Assembly: GCA_021531755.1 (NCBI GenBank)
Contig: JADYUK010000011.1
Span: 1-64,000 of the forward strand
DNA: 64,000 nucleotides
Source: Hoylesella loescheii
GTDB lineage: Bacteria; Bacteroidota; Bacteroidia; Bacteroidales; Bacteroidaceae
Direction: 5' to 3'
Every line of letters begins with the position of its first letter. Within the stretch, counting starts at the first letter, position 1. Positions 17,864 through 26,615 of the stretch are shown here, piece after piece. The notes beneath the pieces were generated by a model, which was not told the DNA's origin, did not search any database, and was given only the letters and a program-made list of their open reading frames with translations. Position numbers and translations under genes: made by a program.

Positions 17864-17929
17864 GCCATTGCCGTGTGTTTTCTTAGCCATTGCCGTATGT
17901 TTTCTTAGCCATTGCCGTGTGTTTTCTTA
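17864..17929. repeat. 22-bp tandem repeat (3 exact-period copies)
   Basis: GCCATTGCCGTGTGTTTTCT plus TA repeats at 17864, 17886 and 17908 with one base change in the middle copy. It lies just upstream of the FKBP promoter and downstream of the Ig-like lipoprotein gene. Confidence 0.9.
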
Positions 17930-17989
17930 CGGCAGACGCTGTTTCCGTGCCTGTTGTGACTTGTGTGGCCCCGTGGGCTTCAGCGTGTC

Positions 17990-19978
17990 TCAGAACTTGC
18001 TGTTGACGGCGTCGCGGTCATATTTGATGCCCATGTCAAGCGCACGTTTCGCATTCTGGTTCTTCACCTCCTTCTTCTTCTCTGCCTTTTGCTTCACGAG
18101 CTCCTGTGGTTTCTGCATGAAGAGCGGCCGTTGTCTGAGGTCGAATTTTGTCGTGAGGTCCCATTTCGCCTTGCATTCTACGGGCTCGGTGCGGAAGAAT
18201 ACCTCCTCGGCTTGTTTCCCGAGGGCATAGTCGCCGGTGTCCCATATCCCGTTTCCGTTCTCGTCGATGAGTGCGCTCAGGTAGTATGTCTCGGGCATGA
18301 CGTAGTAGAATTCGGCTGTGCCGTCCTTCACGGGGGCGGAGTATTTTACATTGCCCGTCTTGTCGAGCATGTTCACTATGACCTGTGCCGAGTCGTTCCT
18401 CACCCCTGTCACATCGACGAAGAGCGACGCGAAGACGTCCTCGCTCTCCACTTTCAGTCCTTGTTTGAAAGCCTTTGATGTCTTCCCGTATATATCGGTG
18501 AATGCGGCAGAGTCCACTTCGAGCGAGTATTCTGTGCCCGGTCGCCATTCGCCCTTTATTATGTATGTCCGCTGTGGCAGTCCCTTGTCCGTTATCTCCA
18601 CTGCCGCCCTGTACCACAGGGTGTCTATCTTCGAGTATAGATGTATGGCGGCTGTGTCGAGTCTTGCCAGCGGAGTGTCGAATGTCAGGGTGACATTCAT
18701 TGTCGGGGACATATTCTGCGGGATGGTGTATCGTGGTTCGAGAGCTGTCTGTTCAGGGTGTGGCTCGGTGAATTTCTTTTCTTTCTTCTCGGCCTTCTCC
18801 TTTTTCTTCTCCCATTTCTCTATTTTCTCCATCCTCTCCTTGAGTCTCTTCTCGTATGCCACCTTGGCTATCATCGACAGTGTGTCGGTGCGTGATATCA
18901 TGTTCCCGAGCGAGTCTGTCGCGGCGTATGTCAGCTCTATGTCGAGTGTGTCCTGGTTGACGAGCATGGTGTCCCTCAGCCAGTAGGTCAGAGTGTCCTT
19001 TCCCTGTGTCGCCTCTATGACGAATGCGCTGTCGGCATTGAAGTTGAGGGGTCTCAGCACAGGCAGGGTGTCGGCAGGTGTGCTGAAGTAGAACTGCAGT
19101 CTCTCTGGGTATTGCCGCTCGCTCTTTATGAGGTATCTGTCTGTCAGTTTCTGCTCGAAAGCCCTGAGGCATATATCGTCAGGGAGGAAGTGTGTGTATG
19201 GCACGGTCTGTATGCCAGCGATGTGGAGCGAGTCGACCCATGTTGTGTCCTGCCGTGTGTCGGGCTTTGATGTCGGCTCTATTATATCGTTCGAGAATGC
19301 CAGTCGCTCGCCCCTCTGCGACAGTTTGAAGTCTCCGTCGCTGTCGGCCAGTGCGAAGACGCGGTATTTCCCTGGTGCTATGCCTCTTATGACGAAGTGT
19401 CCTGAGGCGTCTGTGCGGCCTATCCTCTCCATCGGCATTGATGTGAAGGCGGTGTCGTTGAGGTTGCTGTACAGCCCGACGAGCGAGCCTTTGACCGGCT
19501 CGAGAGTCTCTGCGTCGAGCACATAGCCTGAGACTTCGAGCGTGTCGATTCTCTCTCCTGTCGAGAAGACATAGGTATAGTTGCCCATGGGGTTGCTCTC
19601 GTTGAAGTCTGTCACGGCGTCAGAGAAGTCGATGGTGTATGTCGTGTTAGGCTTGAGTGTGTCTTTCAGCTCTATCTCCACATCTTTTCCCTTTGCCTTT
19701 ATCTCCGGAGCCTCCATCTGTGGCGGGCAGAATATGATGTTCTCTGTGGGGTTGTCTATGTTGACATACTCGCTGAATCTTATCCTTATCTTCTGCTTGC
19801 TGACCATTGTCGCCCTTTCCACGGGGTCGGCGCCCACCACTTTCGGCGGCACCTCGTCATACCATCCGCCGTCGGGCTGCCCCATTCTGGCGCATGATGT
19901 CATTGTCGCCGTGGTTATCAAGGCGATGAACAGTGTTGTCAGGCAGAGTGCGAGCCTGTATGTCGTGCTGTGCTTCAT
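17990..19978 (-). CDS. Lipoprotein with Ig-like (SbsA/Big_5) and carboxypeptidase-regulatory-like domains
   Basis: 662 residues. An N-terminal signal sequence ends in TMTSC, a lipobox. An SbsA-type Ig domain follows (PPKVVGADPVERATMVSKQK onward, about residues 42-140). A transthyretin-like regulatory domain comes next (VSGYVLDAETLEPVKGSLVG to GKYRVFALAD, about 150-215), then a long repeat region with a Lys/Glu-rich coiled stretch near residue 395. It is a conserved Bacteroidales envelope protein of unknown function. Its ATG lies 1 bp after the stop of the GH3-family gene, with AGGAAGG overlapping the end of that gene, so translation is likely coupled. Confidence 0.85.
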   Translation of the reverse strand: MKHSTTYRLALCLTTLFIALITTATMTSCARMGQPDGGWYDEVPPKVVGADPVERATMVSKQKIRIRFSEYVNIDNPTENIIFCPPQMEAPEIKAKGKDVEIELKDTLKPNTTYTIDFSDAVTDFNESNPMGNYTYVFSTGERIDTLEVSGYVLDAETLEPVKGSLVGLYSNLNDTAFTSMPMERIGRTDASGHFVIRGIAPGKYRVFALADSDGDFKLSQRGERLAFSNDIIEPTSKPDTRQDTTWVDSLHIAGIQTVPYTHFLPDDICLRAFEQKLTDRYLIKSERQYPERLQFYFSTPADTLPVLRPLNFNADSAFVIEATQGKDTLTYWLRDTMLVNQDTLDIELTYAATDSLGNMISRTDTLSMIAKVAYEKRLKERMEKIEKWEKKKEKAEKKEKKFTEPHPEQTALEPRYTIPQNMSPTMNVTLTFDTPLARLDTAAIHLYSKIDTLWYRAAVEITDKGLPQRTYIIKGEWRPGTEYSLEVDSAAFTDIYGKTSKAFKQGLKVESEDVFASLFVDVTGVRNDSAQVIVNMLDKTGNVKYSAPVKDGTAEFYYVMPETYYLSALIDENGNGIWDTGDYALGKQAEEVFFRTEPVECKAKWDLTTKFDLRQRPLFMQKPQELVKQKAEKKKEVKNQNAKRALDMGIKYDRDAVNSKF

Positions 19979-19979
19979 G

Positions 19980-21527
19980 TTATCCTTCCTGTGTCTGGCT
20001 TCTCAGTGTGCGGCTTGTGCTGTTCAGTTTCAGCAGCTGCTCTATATGCTCACGTGTGTTGGAGAGTCGTGGCACTTTGTGCTGTCCTCCCAGTTTGCCT
20101 CTCTGTTTCAGCCATGTGTGGAACAGTCCTTGCTTTGCCTTCACTATCTCGAGCGGCTGCAGGGTTATGTTCTTGTATCTCTTTGCCTCGTAGTCCGAGT
20201 TTATCTCTTGGAGTTTCTTGTCGAGCAGTGTTGCGAATCGGTTGATGTCTTCCGGCTCCTTCGCGAACTCTATGAGCCACTGGTGGCGGCATTTCGCGTT
20301 GCCGTCCATGAAGACAGGTGCCGCTGTATACTCTGACACCTCTGCTCCTGTCTCGAGACATGCGTATGCCAGTCCCTGCTCGGCGTTGTCGACTATCAGC
20401 TCCTCTCCGAATGCGTTGATGAAGTGTTTTGTGCGTCCGGTTATGATGAACTTATACGGATTGGTGCTTGTGAACTGCACTGTGTCGCCTATGACATATC
20501 TCCACAGTCCGCACGATGTTGATATCAGCATGGCGTAGTTCTTCCCTTTCTCCACTCCCCATATGGGCACGATGGTGGGTTTCTCGCTGCCGAACTCGTC
20601 CATCGGTATGAACTCGTAGAAGACATCGTAGTCGAGCATGAGCAGCATGGACTTGTCGGCGGGGTCGGACTGTATGCCGAAGAATCCCTCCGAGGCGTTG
20701 TATGTCTCCTCGTAGTGCATCTTGGCCGATGGTATGAGCTGCTCATACTGTTTGCGGTAGGGGGTGAAGGCTATGCCGCCATGGAAGAACACCTCAAGGT
20801 TTGGCCACACCTCGTCGATGGTGTTCTTGCCGCTTATCTCGAGCACACGCAGCAGGACGGAGAGCATCCATGACGGCACGCCCGATATGTTCGTGACGTT
20901 CTTGTTGACGGTCTCCTGGGCTATGCGCTCGCGTTTCACCTCAAAGTCTGAGAGCAATGCTGTCTTCTTCTTCGGCACACGCACGAGATTGGCCAGCGGG
21001 TTGATATTCTCTATGAGTATGGCCGAGAGGTCTCCGACGAGCGAGCCGTGTATGTTATAGTTTGACTGGTGTGACCCTCCGAGTATCAGGGCGCGGCCGT
21101 CGAAGATGCGCGACGCGGGGTTGTTCATCAGGTAGAACGCCACAGAGTCTGTCCCTCCGGCATAGTGTATGCCCTGCAGTCCGTCGTGCGAGACGGGTAT
21201 GAACTTCGACTTGTCGTTTGTCGTGCCGCTCGATTTGGCATACCATTTCACCTGTCCCGGCCATAGTATGTCCTTCTCGCCGCGTCTCATGCGGTCTATG
21301 TCCTGCTTCAGCGACTCATAGTCGTTGACAGGGACATCCAGGCAGAATGTCTCGTAGTCCTTTATGGCCGAGAAGGCGTGGTTGCGTCCGTATTCTGTAT
21401 CCTCTGCCCTCTCGAGCAGCGACTTGAGGACATGGCGCTGCATCTCTGCTCCGAGAGTGAGATGTTTCTCCAGGTCACGTTGCCTGTGGACGAAATACAG
21501 CTTCTGCGCTATGCTTGTTATACTCAT
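19980..21527 (-). CDS. GH3 auxin-responsive promoter family protein (acyl-adenylate type)
   Basis: 515 residues from MSITSIAQKLYF. Members resemble plant GH3 acyl-acid amido synthetases and the ANL adenylating fold. The nucleotide-binding motif YAKSSGTTNDKSKFIPVS is near residue 92, and GLWRYVIGDTVQFTSTNPYKFIITGRTKHFINAFGEE near 350-390 provides the adenylate-contacting and hinge segments. The bacterial substrate is not known. It has its own promoter and is coupled to the downstream Ig-like lipoprotein. Confidence 0.88.
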   Translation of the reverse strand: MSITSIAQKLYFVHRQRDLEKHLTLGAEMQRHVLKSLLERAEDTEYGRNHAFSAIKDYETFCLDVPVNDYESLKQDIDRMRRGEKDILWPGQVKWYAKSSGTTNDKSKFIPVSHDGLQGIHYAGGTDSVAFYLMNNPASRIFDGRALILGGSHQSNYNIHGSLVGDLSAILIENINPLANLVRVPKKKTALLSDFEVKRERIAQETVNKNVTNISGVPSWMLSVLLRVLEISGKNTIDEVWPNLEVFFHGGIAFTPYRKQYEQLIPSAKMHYEETYNASEGFFGIQSDPADKSMLLMLDYDVFYEFIPMDEFGSEKPTIVPIWGVEKGKNYAMLISTSCGLWRYVIGDTVQFTSTNPYKFIITGRTKHFINAFGEELIVDNAEQGLAYACLETGAEVSEYTAAPVFMDGNAKCRHQWLIEFAKEPEDINRFATLLDKKLQEINSDYEAKRYKNITLQPLEIVKAKQGLFHTWLKQRGKLGGQHKVPRLSNTREHIEQLLKLNSTSRTLRSQTQEG

Positions 21528-21606
21528 TGTCTTTACGTTGTCTGCCGGGGTGGTGTTGCCCCGCATTGTCCATGATATTGTCTCGCACGTGTGTGCTTTG
21601 AATGTG

Positions 21607-21638
21607 CAAAATTAAGTAATTATAGTGAGAGTGCCAAA
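21607..21638 (-). promoter_or_regulatory. Promoter of the GH3 / Ig-lipoprotein operon
   Basis: On the minus strand TTTG (21635-21638), 20 bp, then TAATTTTG (21607-21614). The remainder of the gap up to 21888 is pyrimidine-rich on the plus strand and contains no credible gene. Confidence 0.65.
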
Positions 21639-21888
21639 TTTTATGTCCTTTTTTTCTCTCCTTCATGCCTTATAGTGTACGGAAAGTGGCTGTGTGTCTG
21701 TCTTTTGTGCCATATTCGTGATAATCAGATGTTTCGCTCTGTGCGCTCCCGCCATGTCCTCTCTTGCTGTCTCTATGGTAGTTTGGCTTTTGCGGCTTTC
21801 TCCCTGCTGCTGTGGCTGCCTGTCTCCTGTGCTCTCTTCTCTCTGTCTCTGTTGTCGTCTTTCCTGTCTTCTGTCTCCTCTCCTGTAC

Positions 21889-22776
21889 TCAGAGTTTTTT
21901 CCTCAGCTGCTGTGGAGACATCCCTGTATGCCGCTTTATGAATGTCCCGAAGTGTGACTGGTTGGCGAATCCGAGTTTCAGCGCCACCTCCTTGACGCTC
22001 CTCTCAGGATTCTTGAGTAGCAGGGTGGCGTTCGCTACGATATTCTCGCTGATGATGTCTGTCGCTGTGCGGCCTGTCACTTGCTTGCATATGGCTGAGA
22101 AATGCTTCGGGGAGATGTTCAGCTTGTTTGCCGCATCTGCCACGGTCGTTATGTTCTCGCTCTCGTTCCTGAGCAGCGTGAAGAACTGTTTGAATATCAG
22201 TTGTGCCGCCGTGTTCGCCGGCTTGTCCTCCTCCTTGTCGCCAGAGAATATGGTGTATATCTCTGACGTGAGGGCTATGATGATGTGGTTGATGGCTGTG
22301 CTGCGGCGTTCGGAGTCCCTGTGGCTGATGGTATGTCTCAGCAGGTCCATGTATTTGCTCATCACGTCATATTCCTTCTCACCCAGATGTTTCACACTGT
22401 GTGATGCCGACATGTCGTAGTCTTGCCTCACGAGGCGTGCCTCTTTCGATACCATCTGCCCGTAGCGTGGCGACATGAAGAGGCCGAAGACTCTGAAGTC
22501 GAGGCTGAACATAGCGTTCTCGATGATGTTGCGTGGTGAGCATATCATGATGTCGTGTGCCTGTATCTCGTGGTCAGAGCCCGATATGTTCATCACGGCG
22601 TGTCCGCTCCTCACGATGAGCATCATGTATCCGTCTATGAGCAGCCGGTTGTCATGTGCCCTGAGGTCCTTTATGTCCTCTATGATGGCGAGATTGTTGT
22701 CTATGAAGGGCACGGCGCTGTTGTCCTTGACGTACTTGTCGTCGGGCGATATGTTGTTGAGGTTTATTGCCTTCAT
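21889..22776 (-). CDS. AraC family transcriptional regulator
   Basis: 295 residues from MKAINLNNISPDDKY. A longer frame upstream is out of family and crosses the promoter and a tandem repeat, so it was discarded. The N-terminal cupin-like sensor domain (DGYMMLIVRSGHAVMNISG) is followed by the C-terminal double helix-turn-helix: VADAANKLNISPKHFSAICK near residue 218 and VKEVALKLGFANQSHFGTFI near 264. It binds DNA as a regulator; target and ligand unknown. It lies 400 bp downstream of the flavin-riboswitch TonB receptor on the same strand but has its own promoter. Confidence 0.92.
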   Translation of the reverse strand: MKAINLNNISPDDKYVKDNSAVPFIDNNLAIIEDIKDLRAHDNRLLIDGYMMLIVRSGHAVMNISGSDHEIQAHDIMICSPRNIIENAMFSLDFRVFGLFMSPRYGQMVSKEARLVRQDYDMSASHSVKHLGEKEYDVMSKYMDLLRHTISHRDSERRSTAINHIIIALTSEIYTIFSGDKEEDKPANTAAQLIFKQFFTLLRNESENITTVADAANKLNISPKHFSAICKQVTGRTATDIISENIVANATLLLKNPERSVKEVALKLGFANQSHFGTFIKRHTGMSPQQLRKKL

Positions 22777-22798
22777 GTCGTCTTTGTTTATAGGGGGT

Positions 22799-22854
22799 GG
22801 TTGGCAGGCTTTCGCTTCCTGGGTGGCAGGCTGTCGCTTCCTGGTTGGCAGGCT
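22799..22854. repeat. 22-bp tandem repeat in the araC-type leader
   Basis: GG(T/G)TGGCAGGCT recurs at 22799, 22821 and 22843, exactly 22 bp apart, with TTTCGCTTCCT or TGTCGCTTCCT between. The array lies within the predicted 5' untranslated region of the regulator gene, 23 bp or more upstream of its start codon. Confidence 0.85.
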
Positions 22855-22908
22855 GGGCGTGTGGCCGTGGTGTGTGGTGCATGGTGGCCTGTCGTGGGGT
22901 TGTGTCTG

Positions 22909-22940
22909 CAAAGTTACACTTTTGGCCTTGAATATCCAAA
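22909..22940 (-). promoter_or_regulatory. Promoter of the AraC-family gene
   Basis: On the minus strand TTTG (22937-22940), 20 bp, then TAACTTTG (22909-22916). Predicted leader about 125 nt, containing the 22-bp repeats. Confidence 0.7.
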
Positions 22941-23055
22941 TGTTTCCCTTCTTTTTCTTCTCCGTGGCGCCTCCTGCGGGCTTTGTGTGTCTCTTGCGGT
23001 GTGCTGCCCTCGGTCTTGGGCGGCTCTGTGGGCTTCTCTCCCCGCCTTGTGCCAC

Positions 23056-23105
23056 GACAGTGGGGATGAGGCTGTGTCTCTTTCACAGTCCCCATCCCCA
23101 CTGTC
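23056..23105. terminator. Terminator-like hairpin after the TonB receptor
   Basis: GACAGTGGGGAT (23056-23067) pairs with ATCCCCACTGTC (23094-23105), and CTGTG/CACAG extend the helix inside. It separates the receptor from the AraC-type gene. Confidence 0.65.
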
Positions 23106-23177
23106 ATTCTTGTCCATCCCCTCGGGTCAGGCTTCCCTGCCTGTGCTCCCCGTAGGGTCTCTCAGTATGGTGTCGGC

Positions 23178-25511
23178 TCAGAAAGCCACTCTCATGCCTA
23201 TCGATGCCAGGCGTGGTGCGCCCCAGTATCCGCTGAATGTCTGTGCGTCATGCGATGCTCCGTCCACTCCGCGCTCTATGTATTTCTCGTCGAGGAGGTT
23301 CTGTATCGAGGCGAAGATGTTGAGCCTTGTACCTTTACCCACCATTCCCCGCCAGCCTATTGTGGCGTCGACGAGATGGTATTCTGGCAGACGGTATGCG
23401 TCGGCAGCCTCCCCTGTCTGTGCTGTGCCGCTCTCTATGCGCGACGAGGGCTCGAAATCGGCATACATGCGGGCGTTGTACTGCCATGATATCTTGGCGT
23501 ACAGGCCGCGGTATAGCTTCGCCTCGATGGTCGCGCCGAGCTGTGTCTGTGGGGCGTCGCCGACATGGAGGCCGTCACAGTTGATGGCGTATGTGTTGAG
23601 CGTCTCGCCTGTGTAGTTGTCGTATATGAGGGCCTCGCCGCTGCTCTTCCATTTCCATGATGCCATCATGGCGAACGCCTTGGCCTTCAGCCAGGGGGTT
23701 ATCTCCTGGTGGGCTGCCAGTTCTATGCCTGTGTGGAGGGCATTGAGGCCTGATATCTGGTATTTCTCGGCTGTCTCGTTGGCACGTTTTGCGAGGCTCA
23801 GTGTCAGCGTCTTGTCGCGCCATGACGCTATGTATGCCGACAGCTCCATGCCTCCTCCCTGCCATGATGCCCTGTATCCGGCCTCTGCCATGAGGTTTGT
23901 CTCGTTCTTCACGTCGTTCGTTATAGAGAGGTCGGACGATGCGAGATACACTCCGGCATAGGGCAGGCGGCTGTTGTATGCGGCGTTGAGGTATAGTGTC
24001 TGTGAGGGTGTCATGTGGTACAGTGCGCCGGCCTTGACGCTCGCTCCAGTGCCGTGGGCCCATTCGCTCTTCTCTCCGCTGATGTCGTTATGCCTGCGGT
24101 ATGAGCCGTTGAAGACAGAGGCTCCGAGCGTGAGGTTCACTCTGTCGAGCCGCAGCTCGCCCTGTGCGAATGCCGAGACGTGATGTGTTGTGCGGCCGTA
24201 GCGTGCCCCGGTGTAGTCTCCGAGGCCCACTTCCTGCTTCGTCGTCGTGTCGTACCATGATTTGCCCCCGAGCAGGTCGAGCACTTTCATCTTTGACCAT
24301 GTGCTGTAATACTGGTAGTGCAGTCCGCCGTTGAGCTTCAGCTGCTCTGTCAGCCGGTATGATGCTGTGGCGAGGGCTCCTGCCTGTGTGTGGCCTGAGA
24401 GGTAGTCAATCATGATGTTCTGCGATGCTCCCGCGGCCTCATTCTCGCGTATCACGGCGTCGAAGTCTATGTGTCCGTCGGCTGTCCTGTGGCTCATGAT
24501 GCTTGTCGCGCCACGCTGGCTGTATGTCGAGCGTCCTCCGCCGTCGGCTATGGCCAGGTATATGGAGTTCTTCATCTCGAAGCGTTGGCCGTCGAGGATA
24601 TGCTGGAGTGTGAAGTAGGGCTTCATGTAGTGGTTGCGCCCTATGGAGTATTGCTTGCCGCGCAGTATGCCCCAGTTCTTCGAGTAGTTGCGCCCGTAGG
24701 TCTCCACCTCGGCAGCTGTCAGCTCCGTGTTGCGCTGATCGTGCTCCTCGGGCGAGCCGAGGGCGGTGAACATCAGTGTGTTGTGCGCCCCGATGAGTTT
24801 GCTGACATTGAGCATGTACGACATTGTCTCCACGTCTGAGCATTCCACCTGTCCGTGGCCTTTCGTGTATGAGAGCATCATGTCTACGCTCCATCCGTGG
24901 CTGAGCCGTCCTGTCGAGTAGTTCATGACGGTCTTTGTCAGCCCTGTCTCTGTCGTCGAGATGCCGAATGCCGCTCCCGGTGTGCCCTCTGAGGTCTTCG
25001 TGATGATGTTCACCATGCCTCCCATAGCACAGTCGGCCACCATCGAGGCGCCGATGCCCTTCTGTATCTGTACGGCATACGTCGCGTCGGCAAGGCCCAT
25101 CCAGTTGCTCCAGTACATGGAGCCGGAGGTGAGGCCTTGGATAGGGATGCCGTTGAGGAGGATGGCGATGTTGTCCTGCTTGAAGCCACGCATGTTGAGC
25201 GTCGCGTCGCCGTAGGAGCCTGTCGACGATGTGGCATACACTCCCGGCACGCCCTGCATCATCTCAACATAGTTGGGACGTGTGGCGTACAGACGTATGT
25301 GCTGCGGAGAAAGAGTGGTGAGGGATAACGGTGTCTCGCGCTCGTTGGCAAAGTGTGAGCGAATGGAGACTTCCTGAAGTGTGATGGTTGTGTCGGCTGC
25401 TGCCTCGTCGGTGTGTATGCCGACCTTCTCTACAGTGCCACCGGCACTTAGAGGCATCACCGCCATCGTGCTCACGATGCCGGTGAGGATAACTGATAAT
25501 GTCTTTTTCAT
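23178..25511 (-). CDS. TonB-dependent outer-membrane receptor under FMN riboswitch control (probable flavin importer)
   Basis: 777 residues from MKKTLSVILTGIVSTMAVMP, which gives a signal peptide ending near LSA-G. A TonB-box-like region (TTITLQEVSIRSHFANERET) is followed by the plug domain: MMQGVPGVYATSSTGSYGD, LNMRGFKQDNIAILLNGIPIQG and MVADCAMGGMVNIITKT, about residues 70-190. A 22-strand-type barrel follows, ending LASIGMRVAF with terminal Phe. There is no SusC-type N-terminal domain and no SusD partner, so it is a classical small-molecule receptor. The adjacent FMN aptamer strongly suggests riboflavin or another flavin as substrate; this is inference from regulation. Homology alone would only say 'TonB-dependent receptor'. 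Confidence 0.9.
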   Translation of the reverse strand: MKKTLSVILTGIVSTMAVMPLSAGGTVEKVGIHTDEAAADTTITLQEVSIRSHFANERETPLSLTTLSPQHIRLYATRPNYVEMMQGVPGVYATSSTGSYGDATLNMRGFKQDNIAILLNGIPIQGLTSGSMYWSNWMGLADATYAVQIQKGIGASMVADCAMGGMVNIITKTSEGTPGAAFGISTTETGLTKTVMNYSTGRLSHGWSVDMMLSYTKGHGQVECSDVETMSYMLNVSKLIGAHNTLMFTALGSPEEHDQRNTELTAAEVETYGRNYSKNWGILRGKQYSIGRNHYMKPYFTLQHILDGQRFEMKNSIYLAIADGGGRSTYSQRGATSIMSHRTADGHIDFDAVIRENEAAGASQNIMIDYLSGHTQAGALATASYRLTEQLKLNGGLHYQYYSTWSKMKVLDLLGGKSWYDTTTKQEVGLGDYTGARYGRTTHHVSAFAQGELRLDRVNLTLGASVFNGSYRRHNDISGEKSEWAHGTGASVKAGALYHMTPSQTLYLNAAYNSRLPYAGVYLASSDLSITNDVKNETNLMAEAGYRASWQGGGMELSAYIASWRDKTLTLSLAKRANETAEKYQISGLNALHTGIELAAHQEITPWLKAKAFAMMASWKWKSSGEALIYDNYTGETLNTYAINCDGLHVGDAPQTQLGATIEAKLYRGLYAKISWQYNARMYADFEPSSRIESGTAQTGEAADAYRLPEYHLVDATIGWRGMVGKGTRLNIFASIQNLLDEKYIERGVDGASHDAQTFSGYWGAPRLASIGMRVAF

Positions 25512-25639
25512 AAACAACTTCTTCCATCCAGACTGTAACTGTCGGTACCGTGGTCTCAACGGTTCGGCCTGCCTTGGTGTTCGGCTGGCTTGAGGACTAT
25601 CACCTCCGATCGGGAATTTCACCCTGCCCTGAAATGTTT
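25512..25639 (-). promoter_or_regulatory. FMN riboswitch (RFN element)
   Basis: Read on the minus strand, the conserved blocks occur in order: AGGGCAGGGTGAAATTCCC, GATCGG with AGGTGATAGTCC, and GCC stems. The last blocks are CCGACAGTTACAGTC and TGGATGGAAGAAG. These are the RFN consensus elements. The 3' side of the closing stem ends 6 nt before the ATG. AAACA at the 5' edge (25635-25639) can pair with TGTTT (25512-25516), which abuts the start codon. Binding of FMN would therefore bury the ribosome landing site, favouring translational repression. No terminator helix with a U-run is seen. Confidence 0.93.
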
Positions 25640-25773
25640 ATTATATAATATGTCGTCCGCCGTCGTCATTCTTGTCAGGCAGTCATCGGCACAGCGTGGT
25701 GGACACGCTAATCCACACTCTACGCATAGCCCGTCATGGCTGCCGTGCCGCGATGGCTACGGCTTACGTGGTG

Positions 25774-25804
25774 CAAAGGTATAAAAAAAATACTTCGCGT
25801 GCAA
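25774..25804 (-). promoter_or_regulatory. Promoter of the FMN-riboswitch receptor gene
   Basis: On the minus strand TTG (25802-25804), 20 bp, then TACCTTTG (25774-25781). Transcription would begin near 25767, about 130 nt before the aptamer. Confidence 0.7.
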
Positions 25805-25952
25805 GTTTCTCCGCCGTTTTTTCTCTCCCACCCCCGTGACTACCCCGCCGAGCCGCTGTCAGCTGGTGATGCGTCCGGTGGGCATAACAAGTGGCAGCAT
25901 ATCCGCCGAGGTGTCGTCCGCCCCCCTCCCTCCCACACCTCCCTCACCGCCC

Positions 25953-26047
25953 ACAGTCGCGCCCCTCCGTGGCTGTGGGCAAAAGCAGGCTCACGGCTCT
26001 GCTTGGCGTCGGTTTCTAACAGTCGCGCCCCTCCGTGGCTGTGGGCA
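25953..26047. repeat. 29-bp direct repeat with 66-bp spacing
   Basis: An identical 29-bp sequence, starting ACAGTCGCGCCCCTCC, occurs at 25953-25981 and 26019-26047. The start-to-start distance is 66 bp, three times the 22-bp period found in other spacers. Confidence 0.85.
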
Positions 26048-26607
26048 TGTTGTGATGAGCGGGAGCCGATGACTTACAGATTGTAACTTTTCTGCCCCTT
26101 CTGCTTACGGTTTTCTTGTGCTGTCGTCAATCTGGCGATTGGTGCCGAATGGGGCCGCAGGAGATACTGCATGGGCGCCCCATCCTGTACTTATGGCGAG
26201 GTCATAGATGCTGCTTGCAGTCTGTTATAAATCAGTGAGTTCCACCAGGCTGTATACGATTTTTTAAAATATGACGCATCACTAGTAATGGAAAATGAAA
26301 TAATAGTACAGGAAACTGCATCACCAGGTGTTTTCTTGATATAATTCTCCCAATAATGGTTTCCTCGCCAAACTCCATTGGTTATTCGCCGACTTGGGTG
26401 GACTAAGGGTGGCAAGCAAACAGGGGAAAGATATCATGTGTCCTACATACTGCGCGGGCTTATCCCAGCCCGCCATATGGCATCATACAGACAGTGCCAC
26501 CCCGATAATTCTTAATTTGTATGAAACTAATCAGCCTGTGCAATCGATTGCTTATAAAAGAAGTTAAAGAATATGCACTTGATATATATTTTTTAAGATG
26601 TTGTGTG
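26048..26607. other. AT-richer gap without an identifiable gene
   Basis: Composition shifts from GC-rich to AT-rich near 26210. A 74-codon minus-strand frame (26191-26415) has no recognisable family. A palindrome-like TTACAGATTGTAA occurs at 26073-26085 and a 7-bp hairpin (GCGGGCT/AGCCCGC) at 26454-26473. It may be a degraded insertion. Confidence 0.35.
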
Positions 26608-26615
26608 TATCTTTG

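Noticed and set aside
21640..21888. Plus-strand frames between the GH3 and AraC-type genes
   Set aside because: They consist of pyrimidine-rich low-complexity sequence giving Ser/Leu/Cys runs, with no initiation context or family match.
22777..23055. N-terminal extension of the AraC-type regulator
   Set aside because: The added 93 residues are low-complexity, cross the predicted promoter and the 22-bp array, and are not found in the AraC family layout.
25512..25622. N-terminal extension of the TonB receptor upstream of MKKTLS
   Set aside because: The region is the FMN aptamer, and the MKKTLS start gives a normal signal peptide.
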